Below are positions 26,726-35,433 of a stretch of 64,000 nt of DNA, piece by piece (positions within the stretch are counted from its first letter, which is position 1; every line of letters starts with the position of its first letter). Position numbers and translations under genes: made by a program. This DNA comes from Lacrimispora defluvii (lineage in GTDB: Bacteria > Bacillota > Clostridia > Lachnospirales > Lachnospiraceae). The notes below the pieces were generated by a model, which was given only the letters and a program-made list of their open reading frames with translations, searched no databases and was not told the DNA's origin. The stretch covers positions 359,386 to 423,385 of the forward strand of contig JAAOXG010000001.1 of NCBI GenBank assembly GCA_013036995.1. Direction: 5' to 3'.

Positions 26726-27856
26726 ATGAAGAAACCACTGGCTTTCCTATTTATTACTGCAATAATCCTGTGTCTGAATGGTTGTGGTTCCGGTATCGCT
26801 GTAAAAGAAAGCAGCAAAGCTTCCGCAGAAACAAAGACGGAAGAAGTAGAGGCGGCGCAGGCTACAGCAAAGGCAGCCACTACATCCACTGCAGCCACAA
26901 AAGCAGTGAGGGCAACTCCGTCGGTGCCGGAGCTGGTCTTAAAGTATGGAGAAGTAAACCCCGAGGGGAATATTGATACCAAAGTTGCAGAAAAGTTTGC
27001 AGAATACGTATATGAATTGTCTGATGGAAGAATTAAAGTTGATATATTTCCAGGGGCAGTTCTGGGAGATGAGAAAACGTCTCTTAATTCATTAAAGACA
27101 GGGAATGGATTGCTTGATCTGTACCGTATTAATACCAATGTACTGACTGGGTATGGGTTTAAAAAGCTGAATCTGTTTGGTCTTCCCTACATTTTTAAAA
27201 GCAGGGAAGGGATGTGGAGGGTTTTAGACAATAAGGAGCTTGGAAGAGCATTTCTAAATGAAGGACAGGAGATTGGGGCCAATATGGTAGGCCTTTTCTA
27301 TACAGATGAGGGTGCCAGAAATATTTTTACAACGGAGCCCATTCATGGTCTTGCTGATTTAAAAAACAAAAGAATCAGAGTGCCGGAATCCGTTCTTATG
27401 ATGGATACCATATCAGCGCTGGGAGCACAGCCCATTCCCATGCGTTATGAAGATTTATATAATGCATTGGCAAACGGTGATGTGGAAGGGGCTGAAAATC
27501 CCATGCCTGCGTATCTTTCCAACCGGTTTTATGAGGTTGCCCCTTATTATCTTTTAAGTGGTCACGTTTTCAGCCCTGGAATCGTCATGATGTCAGAACG
27601 AAAATGGAACACTTTAAGCAAAGAGGACCAGAATCTTTTAAGGGAAGCAGGTAAAATGGCTTCGGAGTGGAACAAGACAGAAATTGTTTCTGTAGAAGAG
27701 AAACTGAAAAAAGAGTTGGTGGATAAAGGAGTAACAGTGATTCCTCTTACTCAAAATGAAGAGGAGGAAGCCAGAAAAGATGAAGAAATCGTCCGGATCA
27801 GCTTCACACCGGGACTTGAAAGATGGTTGTATAAGATAATTGATATTCAAAAATAA
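26726..27856 (+). CDS. DctP-type TRAP substrate-binding lipoprotein without transporter genes
   Basis: Start at ATG 26726 after AGGAGGAGC. The 376-residue product has a signal peptide with lipobox LNGC, an Ala/Thr-rich linker (about residues 30-65) and a DctP family domain: GNIDTKVAEKFAEYVYELSDGRIKVD, KNKRIRVPES and GDVEGAENPMPAYLS with the conserved Arg that binds the carboxylate. No DctQ or DctM membrane genes are nearby. It lies convergent to a DcuS/DcuR-type system and close to malate genes, so it may serve as an extracellular co-sensor for dicarboxylates, as B. subtilis DctB does with DctS; this is inference. Confidence 0.85.
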   Translation: MKKPLAFLFITAIILCLNGCGSGIAVKESSKASAETKTEEVEAAQATAKAATTSTAATKAVRATPSVPELVLKYGEVNPEGNIDTKVAEKFAEYVYELSDGRIKVDIFPGAVLGDEKTSLNSLKTGNGLLDLYRINTNVLTGYGFKKLNLFGLPYIFKSREGMWRVLDNKELGRAFLNEGQEIGANMVGLFYTDEGARNIFTTEPIHGLADLKNKRIRVPESVLMMDTISALGAQPIPMRYEDLYNALANGDVEGAENPMPAYLSNRFYEVAPYYLLSGHVFSPGIVMMSERKWNTLSKEDQNLLREAGKMASEWNKTEIVSVEEKLKKELVDKGVTVIPLTQNEEEEARKDEEIVRISFTPGLERWLYKIIDIQK

Positions 27857-27857
27857 A

Positions 27858-27889
27858 AATAACAGGTGAAAAAAAATTCACCTGTTATT
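27858..27889. terminator. bidirectional terminator between convergent genes
   Basis: AATAACAGGTGAA (27858-27870) pairs perfectly with TTCACCTGTTATT (27877-27889), with A and T tracts on both sides. It serves both the DctP-like gene and the convergent response regulator, whose stop codon lies within the right arm. Confidence 0.85.
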
Positions 27890-28565
27890 CTTTTACATAC
27901 CGGTAAATAATCGATGGCCGTCCACCAGTAGTATAATCGATGTCACTGACAATTTGCTTTTTGTCTAATAGATAATTCATATATCTGCGTACGGTTACCC
28001 TTGATAAATGTACCTCCTCTGCAACGGTTTCGCTGGTGAGTGAATCTGCAGGGTGTTCTCTCATAAAGGATAAAATAGTATCCAGAGTTTTTTCCTGAAG
28101 ACCCTTTCGAAGAACCTCCTGCTGGGAAGCAGTGCCTGCAGAAACCTCAAACAGGGAATCCAGCTGCTCCTGAGAGAAAGTCTCCTGCTTAAGCAGTTCC
28201 TGATGTTCCATAAACCGTGCCAATGCGTGATTAAAACGAATATATTCAAAAGGCTTCACCAGATAATCAATGACTCCAAGTCCCAGCAGCTTCTTTACAT
28301 GAGAAGCATCAGTTGCAGCAGTAACCATGATCACATCGATGTGCTTATGCAGCTTTCGTATCTCAGTAAGAAGTTCGACTCCTCCCATAACCGGCATATA
28401 GACATCCATAATTGCCAGATCTGCGGTATGGTCCTTTAAATAATTAAGAGCATCTTTCCCGTTGGAAAACTGGCCGGTTACCTTTAGATATTTGTTTAAT
28501 TCCACATATTGTCTGTTAATAGAAGCTACCATGGGGTCATCCTCTATAATTATTACCTGATACAT
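27885..28565 (-). CDS. CitB/DcuR-family response regulator
   Basis: Start at ATG 28565 (MYQVIIIEDDPMVA), within the end of the kinase gene (29-bp overlap); the upstream frame extension is not used. The 226-residue product has a receiver domain with phosphorylation site in LAIMDVYMPVMGG, then a C-terminal helix-turn-helix (SETVAEEVHLSRVTVRRYMNYLL) of the CitB/DcuR/MalR type. Expected to be phosphorylated by the adjacent kinase and to activate malate or fumarate/citrate genes, most likely the divergent malic enzyme and transporter operon. Confidence 0.9.
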   Translation of the reverse strand: MYQVIIIEDDPMVASINRQYVELNKYLKVTGQFSNGKDALNYLKDHTADLAIMDVYMPVMGGVELLTEIRKLHKHIDVIMVTAATDASHVKKLLGLGVIDYLVKPFEYIRFNHALARFMEHQELLKQETFSQEQLDSLFEVSAGTASQQEVLRKGLQEKTLDTILSFMREHPADSLTSETVAEEVHLSRVTVRRYMNYLLDKKQIVSDIDYTTGGRPSIIYRYVKE

Positions 28566-30153
28566 GATGATCCTCCTCTGTAAACGTGATTGTAAATGAA
28601 GTACCTGTATTTTCTTCCGATTCCATCTCAATGATACCGTGATGCTGGTCCACCAGTTCCTTAATCAGGAACATACCGGACCCTCGTCCGTCTCCTTTGG
28701 TGGAAAATCCTTTTTCAAATATATGATCCTGAAGATCGGCGGGGATTCCCTTTCCTGTGTCATCAACTGAGAGGATACTTCCCGATTGCCATATATTAAT
28801 TCCTACTTCAATTTCTTTAATATCACAGCTTATGTCATTTAACTCTTCAATTGCATTTTCAATCAGATTACCCAGAATGGTAATGTATAAATCCACTGGC
28901 AGGTGAAGCTCTGATTCCACACAGGAACTGTCAGGCTTGATGGTGAGACGGATACCAAGTTCCCCTGCACGGATAATCTTACCAATTAAAAGTGCTGCAA
29001 TGCTGGAAACCTGGATCTGCTTCGTTACCTCACTGACTGCCAGAGTAGATGCCATGCTTGTATTGATGATAAAATCAGTCACTTTTTTTGGCTGTCCCAT
29101 CTCAATGAAACCCAGGATGATATGAAGCTTATTCTTAAATTCATGGTTTAAGGCGCGAAGTGTCTCAACCATGTAGCGGGCTCCGGTGAGTTCTTCTGCC
29201 AGACGGGTGTATTCCGTCTTATTGCGGAAAATGGATACGGCTCCGGCAGTTTTTCCATTTTCCATAATAGGAATCCGGTTTGACATGATGTGTTTGCCAT
29301 TTATCATAAGGCTGATATTATATTCTGGTAAGCCTGTCTTCAGGACATTGGGAAGTTTAGTTTCCGGATACAGCTCCGTCAGCTTTGTACCGTACTCCGG
29401 CATAGTGTCCAGATCGAGTATTTTCTTTGCAGATTCATTAATAAGGATCAGCTCTCCTTCGGTATTGATGGCAAAGATTCCTTCTTCCAGGGCATCCAGC
29501 ACTTCCTTCCTTTCAATATGAATTTTACGGAATTCTTCTGGTTTATAACCCAGCAGTATTTTTTTCAGACGGCTATACAGCAGCTCGGAAACAATAAAGC
29601 CAATGGAAAGCAGCATCAGTGCCAGGAGCAGAAAAACAAGCAGGATATTTCTGGTCAGCTGGGAAATACTGGCAGTCAGAACAGAAACCATTACAAAACC
29701 AATGATTTCACCCTGTTCATTTTTTATTGAAAAAAAAGCACGGCGCTGGTTTCCTAAAGTACCTTTTCCATTTGTGATGTATGGGGCAGCACCGTTTAAT
29801 ATGGCAGCCTCGTCACCTCCTACAAAGGTTTTTCCGATCAGTGCCTTGTTATTATGATAAAAGCGGATGCTGTCTTTATTACAGATGGTAACCACATCAA
29901 TATAGTCCAGTTCTTTCACCAGCAGATCCATGCGTTTATTAAAGGCCGCAGAGGGCTGCCCCTTTTTTAATATATCAGCGACTTCCGGCATACCGGATAT
30001 AAAAATACCAGCATTTTTTATGTTCATATCCAGAGAATTTCTTTTTGTGACCAGATTATAATGAAGTGACACGCCTAAAGTCAGTAAAATAGCAAGAGTT
30101 ATGCTGAAAATCTGAGAGACGTAGATCTGGTGTTCCAATGGTTTTTCTTTCAT
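28537..30153 (-). CDS. DcuS/CitA/MalK-type sensor histidine kinase
   Basis: A 538-residue membrane kinase, ATG 30153 after GGAGGAAG. Two membrane segments (about residues 13-32 and 170-192) flank an extracytoplasmic PAS-like (PDC) sensor domain with a CitA-like KDSIRFYHNNKALIGKTFVGGDE core. Then come a cytoplasmic PAS domain, the His box (LNHEFKNKLHIILG) and HATPase motifs (NLIENAIEEL, DDTGKGIP, GSGMFLIKELV). Family members sense C4-dicarboxylates or citrate. Transcribed divergently from the malic enzyme operon and translationally coupled to the regulator. Confidence 0.92.
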   Translation of the reverse strand: MKEKPLEHQIYVSQIFSITLAILLTLGVSLHYNLVTKRNSLDMNIKNAGIFISGMPEVADILKKGQPSAAFNKRMDLLVKELDYIDVVTICNKDSIRFYHNNKALIGKTFVGGDEAAILNGAAPYITNGKGTLGNQRRAFFSIKNEQGEIIGFVMVSVLTASISQLTRNILLVFLLLALMLLSIGFIVSELLYSRLKKILLGYKPEEFRKIHIERKEVLDALEEGIFAINTEGELILINESAKKILDLDTMPEYGTKLTELYPETKLPNVLKTGLPEYNISLMINGKHIMSNRIPIMENGKTAGAVSIFRNKTEYTRLAEELTGARYMVETLRALNHEFKNKLHIILGFIEMGQPKKVTDFIINTSMASTLAVSEVTKQIQVSSIAALLIGKIIRAGELGIRLTIKPDSSCVESELHLPVDLYITILGNLIENAIEELNDISCDIKEIEVGINIWQSGSILSVDDTGKGIPADLQDHIFEKGFSTKGDGRGSGMFLIKELVDQHHGIIEMESEENTGTSFTITFTEEDHHVSGNNYRG

Positions 30154-30341
30154 GTAGTACTTCCTCCAATGAATCTATTGTATTAGAAACAGGCTGGAAA
30201 ATCAACGGTTATCAGGATTATGAAATCGGTTTTCTTTACTTACATAAGGTTTTAATAACGTTCACAAGATTTCAAAAGACCAGTATCGGTGATAACATAC
30301 GGTTATAATATAAAGTCAACGAAAGGGAAGGGTGAAAAGTT

Positions 30342-31511
30342 ATGGATTATAACAAACTTGCACTGGAGCTTCACGAAAAAAACAAGGGAAAAATCGAAGT
30401 AATTTCAAAGGTATCAGTAAAATGCAGAGAAGATTTAAGCACTGCTTATACACCGGGTGTGGCGGAGCCATGCAGAAAAATACGGGATGATAAATCAGAA
30501 GTATACCGTTATACAGCAAAAGGAAATCTGGTTGCTGTGGTTACAGACGGAACGGCTGTACTGGGTCTTGGAGATATTGGCCCTGAAGCAGCAATGCCTG
30601 TAATGGAAGGCAAATCCATTCTTTTTAAAGAATTTGGCGGAGTGGATGCATTCCCTATCTGCCTCGATACAAAAGATACAGAGGAAATTATCAAAACAGT
30701 CCGCTATCTTGCGCCGGGTTTTGGAGGCATCAATTTAGAAGATATTTCCGCACCCAGATGTTTTGAAATAGAACGACGCTTAAAAGAGGAACTGGATATT
30801 CCGGTATTCCATGATGATCAGCATGGTACAGCCATTGTGGTATCAGCGGGTATCATCAATGCATTAAAGGTTGTTGGAAAGAAAATTGATGAGGTAAAAG
30901 CAGTGATCAACGGAGCAGGATCTGCCGGTATTTCAATCTGCAAGCTTTTATTATCCATTGGAATGAAAGATATAATTCTGGTTGATAAAAAGGGTGCTCT
31001 GGCAGAAGGCGAAGAGTGGATGAATGACGCTCAGAAGATGATGGCTCAGGTTACCAATCCGGAAAACAAACATGGTGAATTAAAAGATATTATGGTAGGA
31101 AGAGATGTCTTTATCGGTGTTTCCGCTCCAGGAATCGTGACTACACAAATGGTGGCTTCTATGGCAAAGGATCCAATTGTATTTGCAATGGCAAATCCAA
31201 CTCCAGAGATCATGCCCGATGAAGCAAAGGAAGGCGGAGCAAGAATTATTGCAACAGGACGTTCCGATTTCCCAAATCAGATTAACAATGTACTGGTATT
31301 TCCGGGAATATTCCGGGGTGCCCTTGACGCAAAAGCAACGGATATCACGGAAGAGATGAAGATAGCGGCTGCTTATGCAATTGCAGGAATTATAAAGGAA
31401 GAGGAACTGACAGAGGAATACATCATACCAGGAGCATTTGATGAACGTGTTGCAAAAGCAGTTGCCGAAGCGGTGAAGCAAAAAGCAGTGGAGCAGGGGG
31501 TTATAAAATAA
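30342..31511 (+). CDS. malic enzyme (oxaloacetate-decarboxylating malate dehydrogenase)
   Basis: A 389-residue short-form bacterial malic enzyme, ATG 30342 after GGGAAGGGTG. It oxidatively decarboxylates malate to pyruvate. Conserved segments are the Tyr motif [12 protein letters not shown], the Lys/Asp region ([38 protein letters not shown]) and the nucleotide fold [15 protein letters not shown]. Cofactor preference is not decided by the sequence I can see. It is 2 bp from the transporter gene, forming a malate uptake and use operon. A TATAAT at about 30304 without a good -35 box suggests activation by the divergent response regulator. Confidence 0.93.
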   Translation: MDYNKLALELHEKNKGKIEVISKVSVKCREDLSTAYTPGVAEPCRKIRDDKSEVYRYTAKGNLVAVVTDGTAVLGLGDIGPEAAMPVMEGKSILFKEFGGVDAFPICLDTKDTEEIIKTVRYLAPGFGGINLEDISAPRCFEIERRLKEELDIPVFHDDQHGTAIVVSAGIINALKVVGKKIDEVKAVINGAGSAGISICKLLLSIGMKDIILVDKKGALAEGEEWMNDAQKMMAQVTNPENKHGELKDIMVGRDVFIGVSAPGIVTTQMVASMAKDPIVFAMANPTPEIMPDEAKEGGARIIATGRSDFPNQINNVLVFPGIFRGALDAKATDITEEMKIAAAYAIAGIIKEEELTEEYIIPGAFDERVAKAVAEAVKQKAVEQGVIK

Positions 31512-31512
31512 A

Positions 31513-32790
31513 ATGGATAAAATAAAAAGCATTAAAATATCCGGCATACCACTACCTGTTTATCTGGGATTTACCGCAATTACCGCAGTTTCTATTGCCA
31601 TGAAGTGGCTTCCCTCCGGCATGATCGGCGCCTTACTGGTTATGATGGTTTTTGGTGGATTGTTTAATATTATTGGTAATAATCTTCCAATCGTAAAAAC
31701 CTTCCTGGGCGGCGGTGCAATTGTGTGCATCTTTGCTTCTGCGGCTTTGGTGTATGCGGGCCTGATTCCAAAGGATGTAGTGGAAAATGTAGATCAGTTT
31801 ATGAATAAGACAGGATTTTTAAATTTTTACATAGCAGCCCTAATTACCGGAAGTATTCTTGGTATGGACCGCACTCTTTTATTAAAAGCGGCTGTACGTT
31901 TTCTCCCGGTTGCACTTTGCGCCATGACTGTGGCAATTTTAAGTGTTGGCGCAGTAGGAGCATTGGTTGGGTATGGTTTTGTAGATGCCATCATGTATGT
32001 GGCAATTCCTATGATGGGAGGCGGAATGGGTGCCGGAGTAGTTCCTTTATCCGGTATGTATGCAGAAGCACTGCAGACAGATAAAGCTGCTATCATATCA
32101 CGGATGATACCTGCCTCCACCCTTGGTAATGTCATGGCAATTGTAGGTGCTGGTCTTTTGGCAAAGCTTGGAGAAGTAAAACCTGCTCTGACTGGTAATG
32201 GCCGTCTTATGAGAAACCACAATTCTGACATGAATGAAAAAAACAATTCATCTGTCACTCTGGAAGAATTGGGAATCGGTATGATTACCGCAATGTTTTT
32301 CTTCTTATTGGGTGTTATTATTAATAAATTTGTTCCTGCAGTTCATTCCTATGCATGGATGATTATTCTTGTGGCTATCAGTAAGGCATGCGGTATTATT
32401 CCGGTAAAATTTGAAGATTCTGCCCGCCAGTGGTCCCAGTTTGTTATGAAAAACTGGACCAGCGCACTTTTAGTCGGAATTGGAATATCAATGATCGATT
32501 TAGGTGCAGTAGCCCAGGCAGTAAGCCCGATGTATCTGCTTCTCGTATTTGTAGTAGTTGGAAGTGTATCCTTAGGTGCCGGAATCGGTGGCCATCTGGT
32601 AGGCTTCTACCCTGTTGAGTCTGCAATTACTGCCGGACTTTGCACAACCAACATGGGCGGAACAGGAGATATCGCAGTTCTTTCAGCAGCAAAGAGAATG
32701 GAACTTCTGCCATTTGCACAGATTGCCACCAGAATCTGCGGTGCACTTATCCTGATAGTCGCCAGTTTACTGATACAGATATTATTTTAA
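31513..32790 (+). CDS. 2-hydroxycarboxylate (malate/citrate-type) sodium symporter
   Basis: A 425-residue membrane protein of the 2HCT family (CitS, CimH, MaeN). About eleven hydrophobic segments are seen, with the two hallmark Gly-rich re-entrant loops: MMGGGMGAGVVPLSGMYAE and GAGIGGHLVGFYPVESAI followed by NMGGTGDIAVLSAA. Coupling with malic enzyme points to malate as substrate, making this a MaeN-like protein. ATG 31513 follows the malic enzyme stop directly, so translation is likely coupled. Confidence 0.9.
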   Translation: MDKIKSIKISGIPLPVYLGFTAITAVSIAMKWLPSGMIGALLVMMVFGGLFNIIGNNLPIVKTFLGGGAIVCIFASAALVYAGLIPKDVVENVDQFMNKTGFLNFYIAALITGSILGMDRTLLLKAAVRFLPVALCAMTVAILSVGAVGALVGYGFVDAIMYVAIPMMGGGMGAGVVPLSGMYAEALQTDKAAIISRMIPASTLGNVMAIVGAGLLAKLGEVKPALTGNGRLMRNHNSDMNEKNNSSVTLEELGIGMITAMFFFLLGVIINKFVPAVHSYAWMIILVAISKACGIIPVKFEDSARQWSQFVMKNWTSALLVGIGISMIDLGAVAQAVSPMYLLLVFVVVGSVSLGAGIGGHLVGFYPVESAITAGLCTTNMGGTGDIAVLSAAKRMELLPFAQIATRICGALILIVASLLIQILF

Positions 32791-32816
32791 GTAGAATGAT
32801 AGAGATATAAGATAAG

Positions 32817-32859
32817 CCTCCGATGAAGATAAATGATAATCTTCACCGGAGGTCTTTTT
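32817..32859 (+). terminator. rho-independent terminator after the malate operon
   Basis: A 14-bp stem, CCTCCGATGAAGAT (32817-32830) against ATCTTCACCGGAGG (32839-32852) with one mismatch, followed by TCTTTTT. Confidence 0.9.
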
Positions 32860-32901
32860 GTAAATTAAAATCAGAAAGTAGTGCATAAATATAAATATTT
32901 G

Positions 32902-32922
32902 CGCAGTATATCTCATACTGCG
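32902..32922 (+). repeat. inverted repeat, left copy (itself a dyad)
   Basis: CGCAGTAT-ATCTC-ATACTGCG. The first 19 bp recur inverted at 33257-33275 without mismatch. Because the unit is almost palindromic, the match in the five central bases is what makes the orientation significant. Confidence 0.7.
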
Positions 32923-33256
32923 GTTGCAAAATTATATATATTTCGACATTTCTCATTATAAAGTAATTGCTTTTCATTGTCAAACAACAGTTTATACATA
33001 GAAATAAACGATAATTGCAAGAATATGTTAGAAATTTAATTGAAATATTACATAATATTTTTTTATTAATAACAGAACGCCGTCAGAGACCCCGTCATAC
33101 TTTATCACATGATAGATCAATATCGCTTTAGAGATGATTTCTTCTCCTTTTTTGTTCCCAATATCAATTGAATCGTCATAGATTCCATACGCCGTCTTTA
33201 AAACCGTCAGTATCCCGGAAATCAGCCGTTAATCTTATGTTTCACAGCATGAGACA

Positions 33257-33275
33257 CAGTATGAGATATACTGCG
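33257..33275 (-). repeat. inverted repeat, right copy
   Basis: CAGTAT-GAGAT-ATACTG-CG, reverse complement of 32902-32920. It is preceded by a 12-bp near-duplicate (CAGCATGAGACA, 33245-33256) of its own first 12 bases. Confidence 0.7.
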
Positions 33276-33414
33276 AAGATTGTTTCCAGGTCTGTAAAGG
33301 TTTAAAAAGACAGAGAAAACGGAGGTGTTCTATGATATTTAATTAACTGCAGGCGGATACAAAAGAGGAGACCGGATCCAGTCATCCGGAATAAATGAAA
33401 GAGGGAATGTTAAA

Positions 33415-34761
33415 GTGAAAAAGTGGTTTGAGGATTTAAAAGTTGCAAAGAAACTGTTAATCAGCTATCTGCTAATTGTTGCGTTTACCATGATTACAGC
33501 AGGTGCAGGTATTTTTACAGTGCTGCATTTTACCAGGAATGTGGTAGCTATAATAATTGTAATTGCATTAATATCCATTGTTTCTGTGATTCTTTCCTTA
33601 TATCTTTCCAGTTATATGTCAGATATTATTGCCTATCCCCTTTATATATTTGAGACATTTGCCAGTATGGTGGCTGTGGGAGATTTTGGAGTTGAAAAAA
33701 TCGCAGGTGAAAAAGAAAGAGGCTGGGCTTCCAGGAAAGATGAAGTTGGTGGCCTGGCAAGTGCCTTTGACAAGATGATTATTAACAATATTGAGCTGGC
33801 CCGGACGACAAGGGCAATTGCAGACGGTGATTTAACAACTGTTGTGACCATTCGCTCCGAAGAGGATATTCTTGGGAAAGCACTTGCAGAATTAGTTGAG
33901 AAGTTTCACAATCTGGCTTCTTCCATTACTTCCATAGCAGAACAGGTCAATTCCGGATCAGGGCAGGTTTCTGACGGTGCCCAGGCTCTGTCAAGCGGAA
34001 CAACAGAACAGGCAGCAACTCTGGAAGAGTTAAATGCTTCGATTGGAAATATAGCGGATCAGGCAACAAAAAATGCCAGAAGTGTTGAGAAAGCAGCTGA
34101 TTATGTAAATCAGGCAGGTCAGGGCGTTATGGAAAGCAACGAATATATGCAGGAGTTAAATACTGCCATGAAAGAGATTGGAGAGTCTTCCCAGGAAATA
34201 TCAAAGATTACCAAGCTTGTGGAGGACATAGCATTTCAGACCAATATTCTTGCACTCAATGCTGCTGTAGAAGCTGCACGTGCCGGTGATGCAGGAAAAG
34301 GTTTTGCAGTAGTTGCCGATGAAGTCCGTAATTTAGCAGCGAAATCGGCGGATGCTGCAAAGCAGACAGCTGATCTGATTCAAAAATCCGTATCAATGGT
34401 GTCTCATGGGGAGCGTTTGGCTGATGATACACTAAAGCTGTTATTTACGGTGAAAGATAAGGCCCAGATGGTGGAACAGGCAATTAATGAAATTGAATCA
34501 GCGTCCACCGAACAGGCGGGGGCAATTGAACAGATCAATCAGGGTCTCTCCCAGGTGTCTGCAGTTGTTCAGACCAATGCGGCTACTGCGGAAGAAAGCT
34601 CTGCTGCCAGTGAAGAACTTGCTGCCCAGGCAGAAATACTGCAGCAGGAAGTTAGAAAATTCAAGCTGCATGAGGAATATACCAGTCATGGCAGGGCAGA
34701 GTCAGGAAGGATCTTTGACGATACCAGGCATGCATCAGCAGGTTCCTATGTAAAGTACTGA
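33415..34761 (+). CDS. methyl-accepting chemotaxis protein with minimal sensor region
   Basis: A 448-residue receptor, GTG 33415 after GAAAGAGGGA. Two hydrophobic segments (about residues 14-35 and 41-65) are separated by only a few residues, so there is practically no extracellular ligand domain. A HAMP-like region follows, then the signalling domain with the conserved hairpin ([35 protein letters not shown]) written here only as its recognised motif region near residues 280-310. It may sense an intramembrane or cytoplasmic signal. It lies 28 bp from a cheW gene. Confidence 0.9.
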   Translation: MKKWFEDLKVAKKLLISYLLIVAFTMITAGAGIFTVLHFTRNVVAIIIVIALISIVSVILSLYLSSYMSDIIAYPLYIFETFASMVAVGDFGVEKIAGEKERGWASRKDEVGGLASAFDKMIINNIELARTTRAIADGDLTTVVTIRSEEDILGKALAELVEKFHNLASSITSIAEQVNSGSGQVSDGAQALSSGTTEQAATLEELNASIGNIADQATKNARSVEKAADYVNQAGQGVMESNEYMQELNTAMKEIGESSQEISKITKLVEDIAFQTNILALNAAVEAARAGDAGKGFAVVADEVRNLAAKSADAAKQTADLIQKSVSMVSHGERLADDTLKLLFTVKDKAQMVEQAINEIESASTEQAGAIEQINQGLSQVSAVVQTNAATAEESSAASEELAAQAEILQQEVRKFKLHEEYTSHGRAESGRIFDDTRHASAGSYVKY

Positions 34762-34789
34762 TGCCTCAGGAATAAGGGGGAAATGAAGG

Positions 34790-35305
34790 TTGAAAAGGCA
34801 GGAATTACGGATTCACCAGCAGGGGAATCCGGATACCTTAAAAGACAGATACCTGACATTTTGGGCAGATAAACGGTTGCTCGGTCTTTCCATTACCTGT
34901 GTTGTGCAGATTGTTGGATTACAAAGGATTACAAATTTTCCGGATTCTCCAGCTTACGTAAAAGGCGCGGTCAGTTTGAGAGGGGATGTTTTTCCAGTTG
35001 TTGATTTACGGCAGAAACTTGGAGGAGACGCAAACGAGTATAATGACAGGAACTGTATTATTATTACAAAGATCTCTAACAGCTTATACGGATTTATTGT
35101 TGATGGAGTTGAAGCAGTATGCCAGGTGCTGCAGGAAGAAATTTTACCGGTTCCCTATTTTAATAATGAATCTTTAAACGGCTGTTTCTCAGAAATTGTA
35201 AAAGTACCAACGGAAAGCAGTGTGGAAAAAATAATTTTTCTTTTAAATATTCAAAAACTTCTTAGTAAAGAAGAGCTTGAATTACTGGCTTTGGCAGAAA
35301 GATAA
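34790..35305 (+). CDS. cheW: chemotaxis coupling protein CheW
   Basis: A 171-residue CheW-domain protein starting at TTG 34790 after AAGGGGG. It has YLTFWADKRLLGLSITCVVQIV, VKGAVSLRGDVFPVVDLRQKLG and IIITKISNSLYGFIVDGVE, the core of the CheW SH3-like fold that links receptors to CheA. An ATG at 34784 opens a different short frame and is not the start. Pairing with the adjacent receptor suggests a dedicated receptor-coupler unit away from a main chemotaxis operon. Confidence 0.88.
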   Translation: MKRQELRIHQQGNPDTLKDRYLTFWADKRLLGLSITCVVQIVGLQRITNFPDSPAYVKGAVSLRGDVFPVVDLRQKLGGDANEYNDRNCIIITKISNSLYGFIVDGVEAVCQVLQEEILPVPYFNNESLNGCFSEIVKVPTESSVEKIIFLLNIQKLLSKEELELLALAER

Positions 35306-35316
35306 ACGGATAAGTG

Positions 35317-35361
35317 AATCAGGGCTGAAAACCGACGGGTGGTTTTTAACCCTGATTTTAT
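35317..35361 (+). terminator. terminator after cheW
   Basis: AATCAGGG (35317-35324) pairs with CCCTGATT (35350-35357), with inner AAAACC and GGTTTT pairing, followed by TTA. Confidence 0.7.
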
Positions 35362-35433
35362 GTTATTTATCTGGAACAAATAACAAAAGCTATGCTATAC
35401 TTGGTACAGAAAAAAGGGAGGGACTGTAATAAC

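Larger units (their letters stand above)
32860..33414. other. non-coding region with an inverted-repeat pair before the chemoreceptor gene
   Basis: About 550 bp without a gene. A 19-bp perfect inverted repeat (32902-32920 and 33257-33275) flanks 336 bp. On the minus strand about 33060-33230 can be read as protein-like (GNKKGEEIISKAILIYHVI), perhaps the relic of a gene, but no start is seen. At 33332-33346 a five-codon frame (MIFN-stop) follows a perfect GGAGGTG site. The actual MCP start is GTG 33415. Confidence 0.5.
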
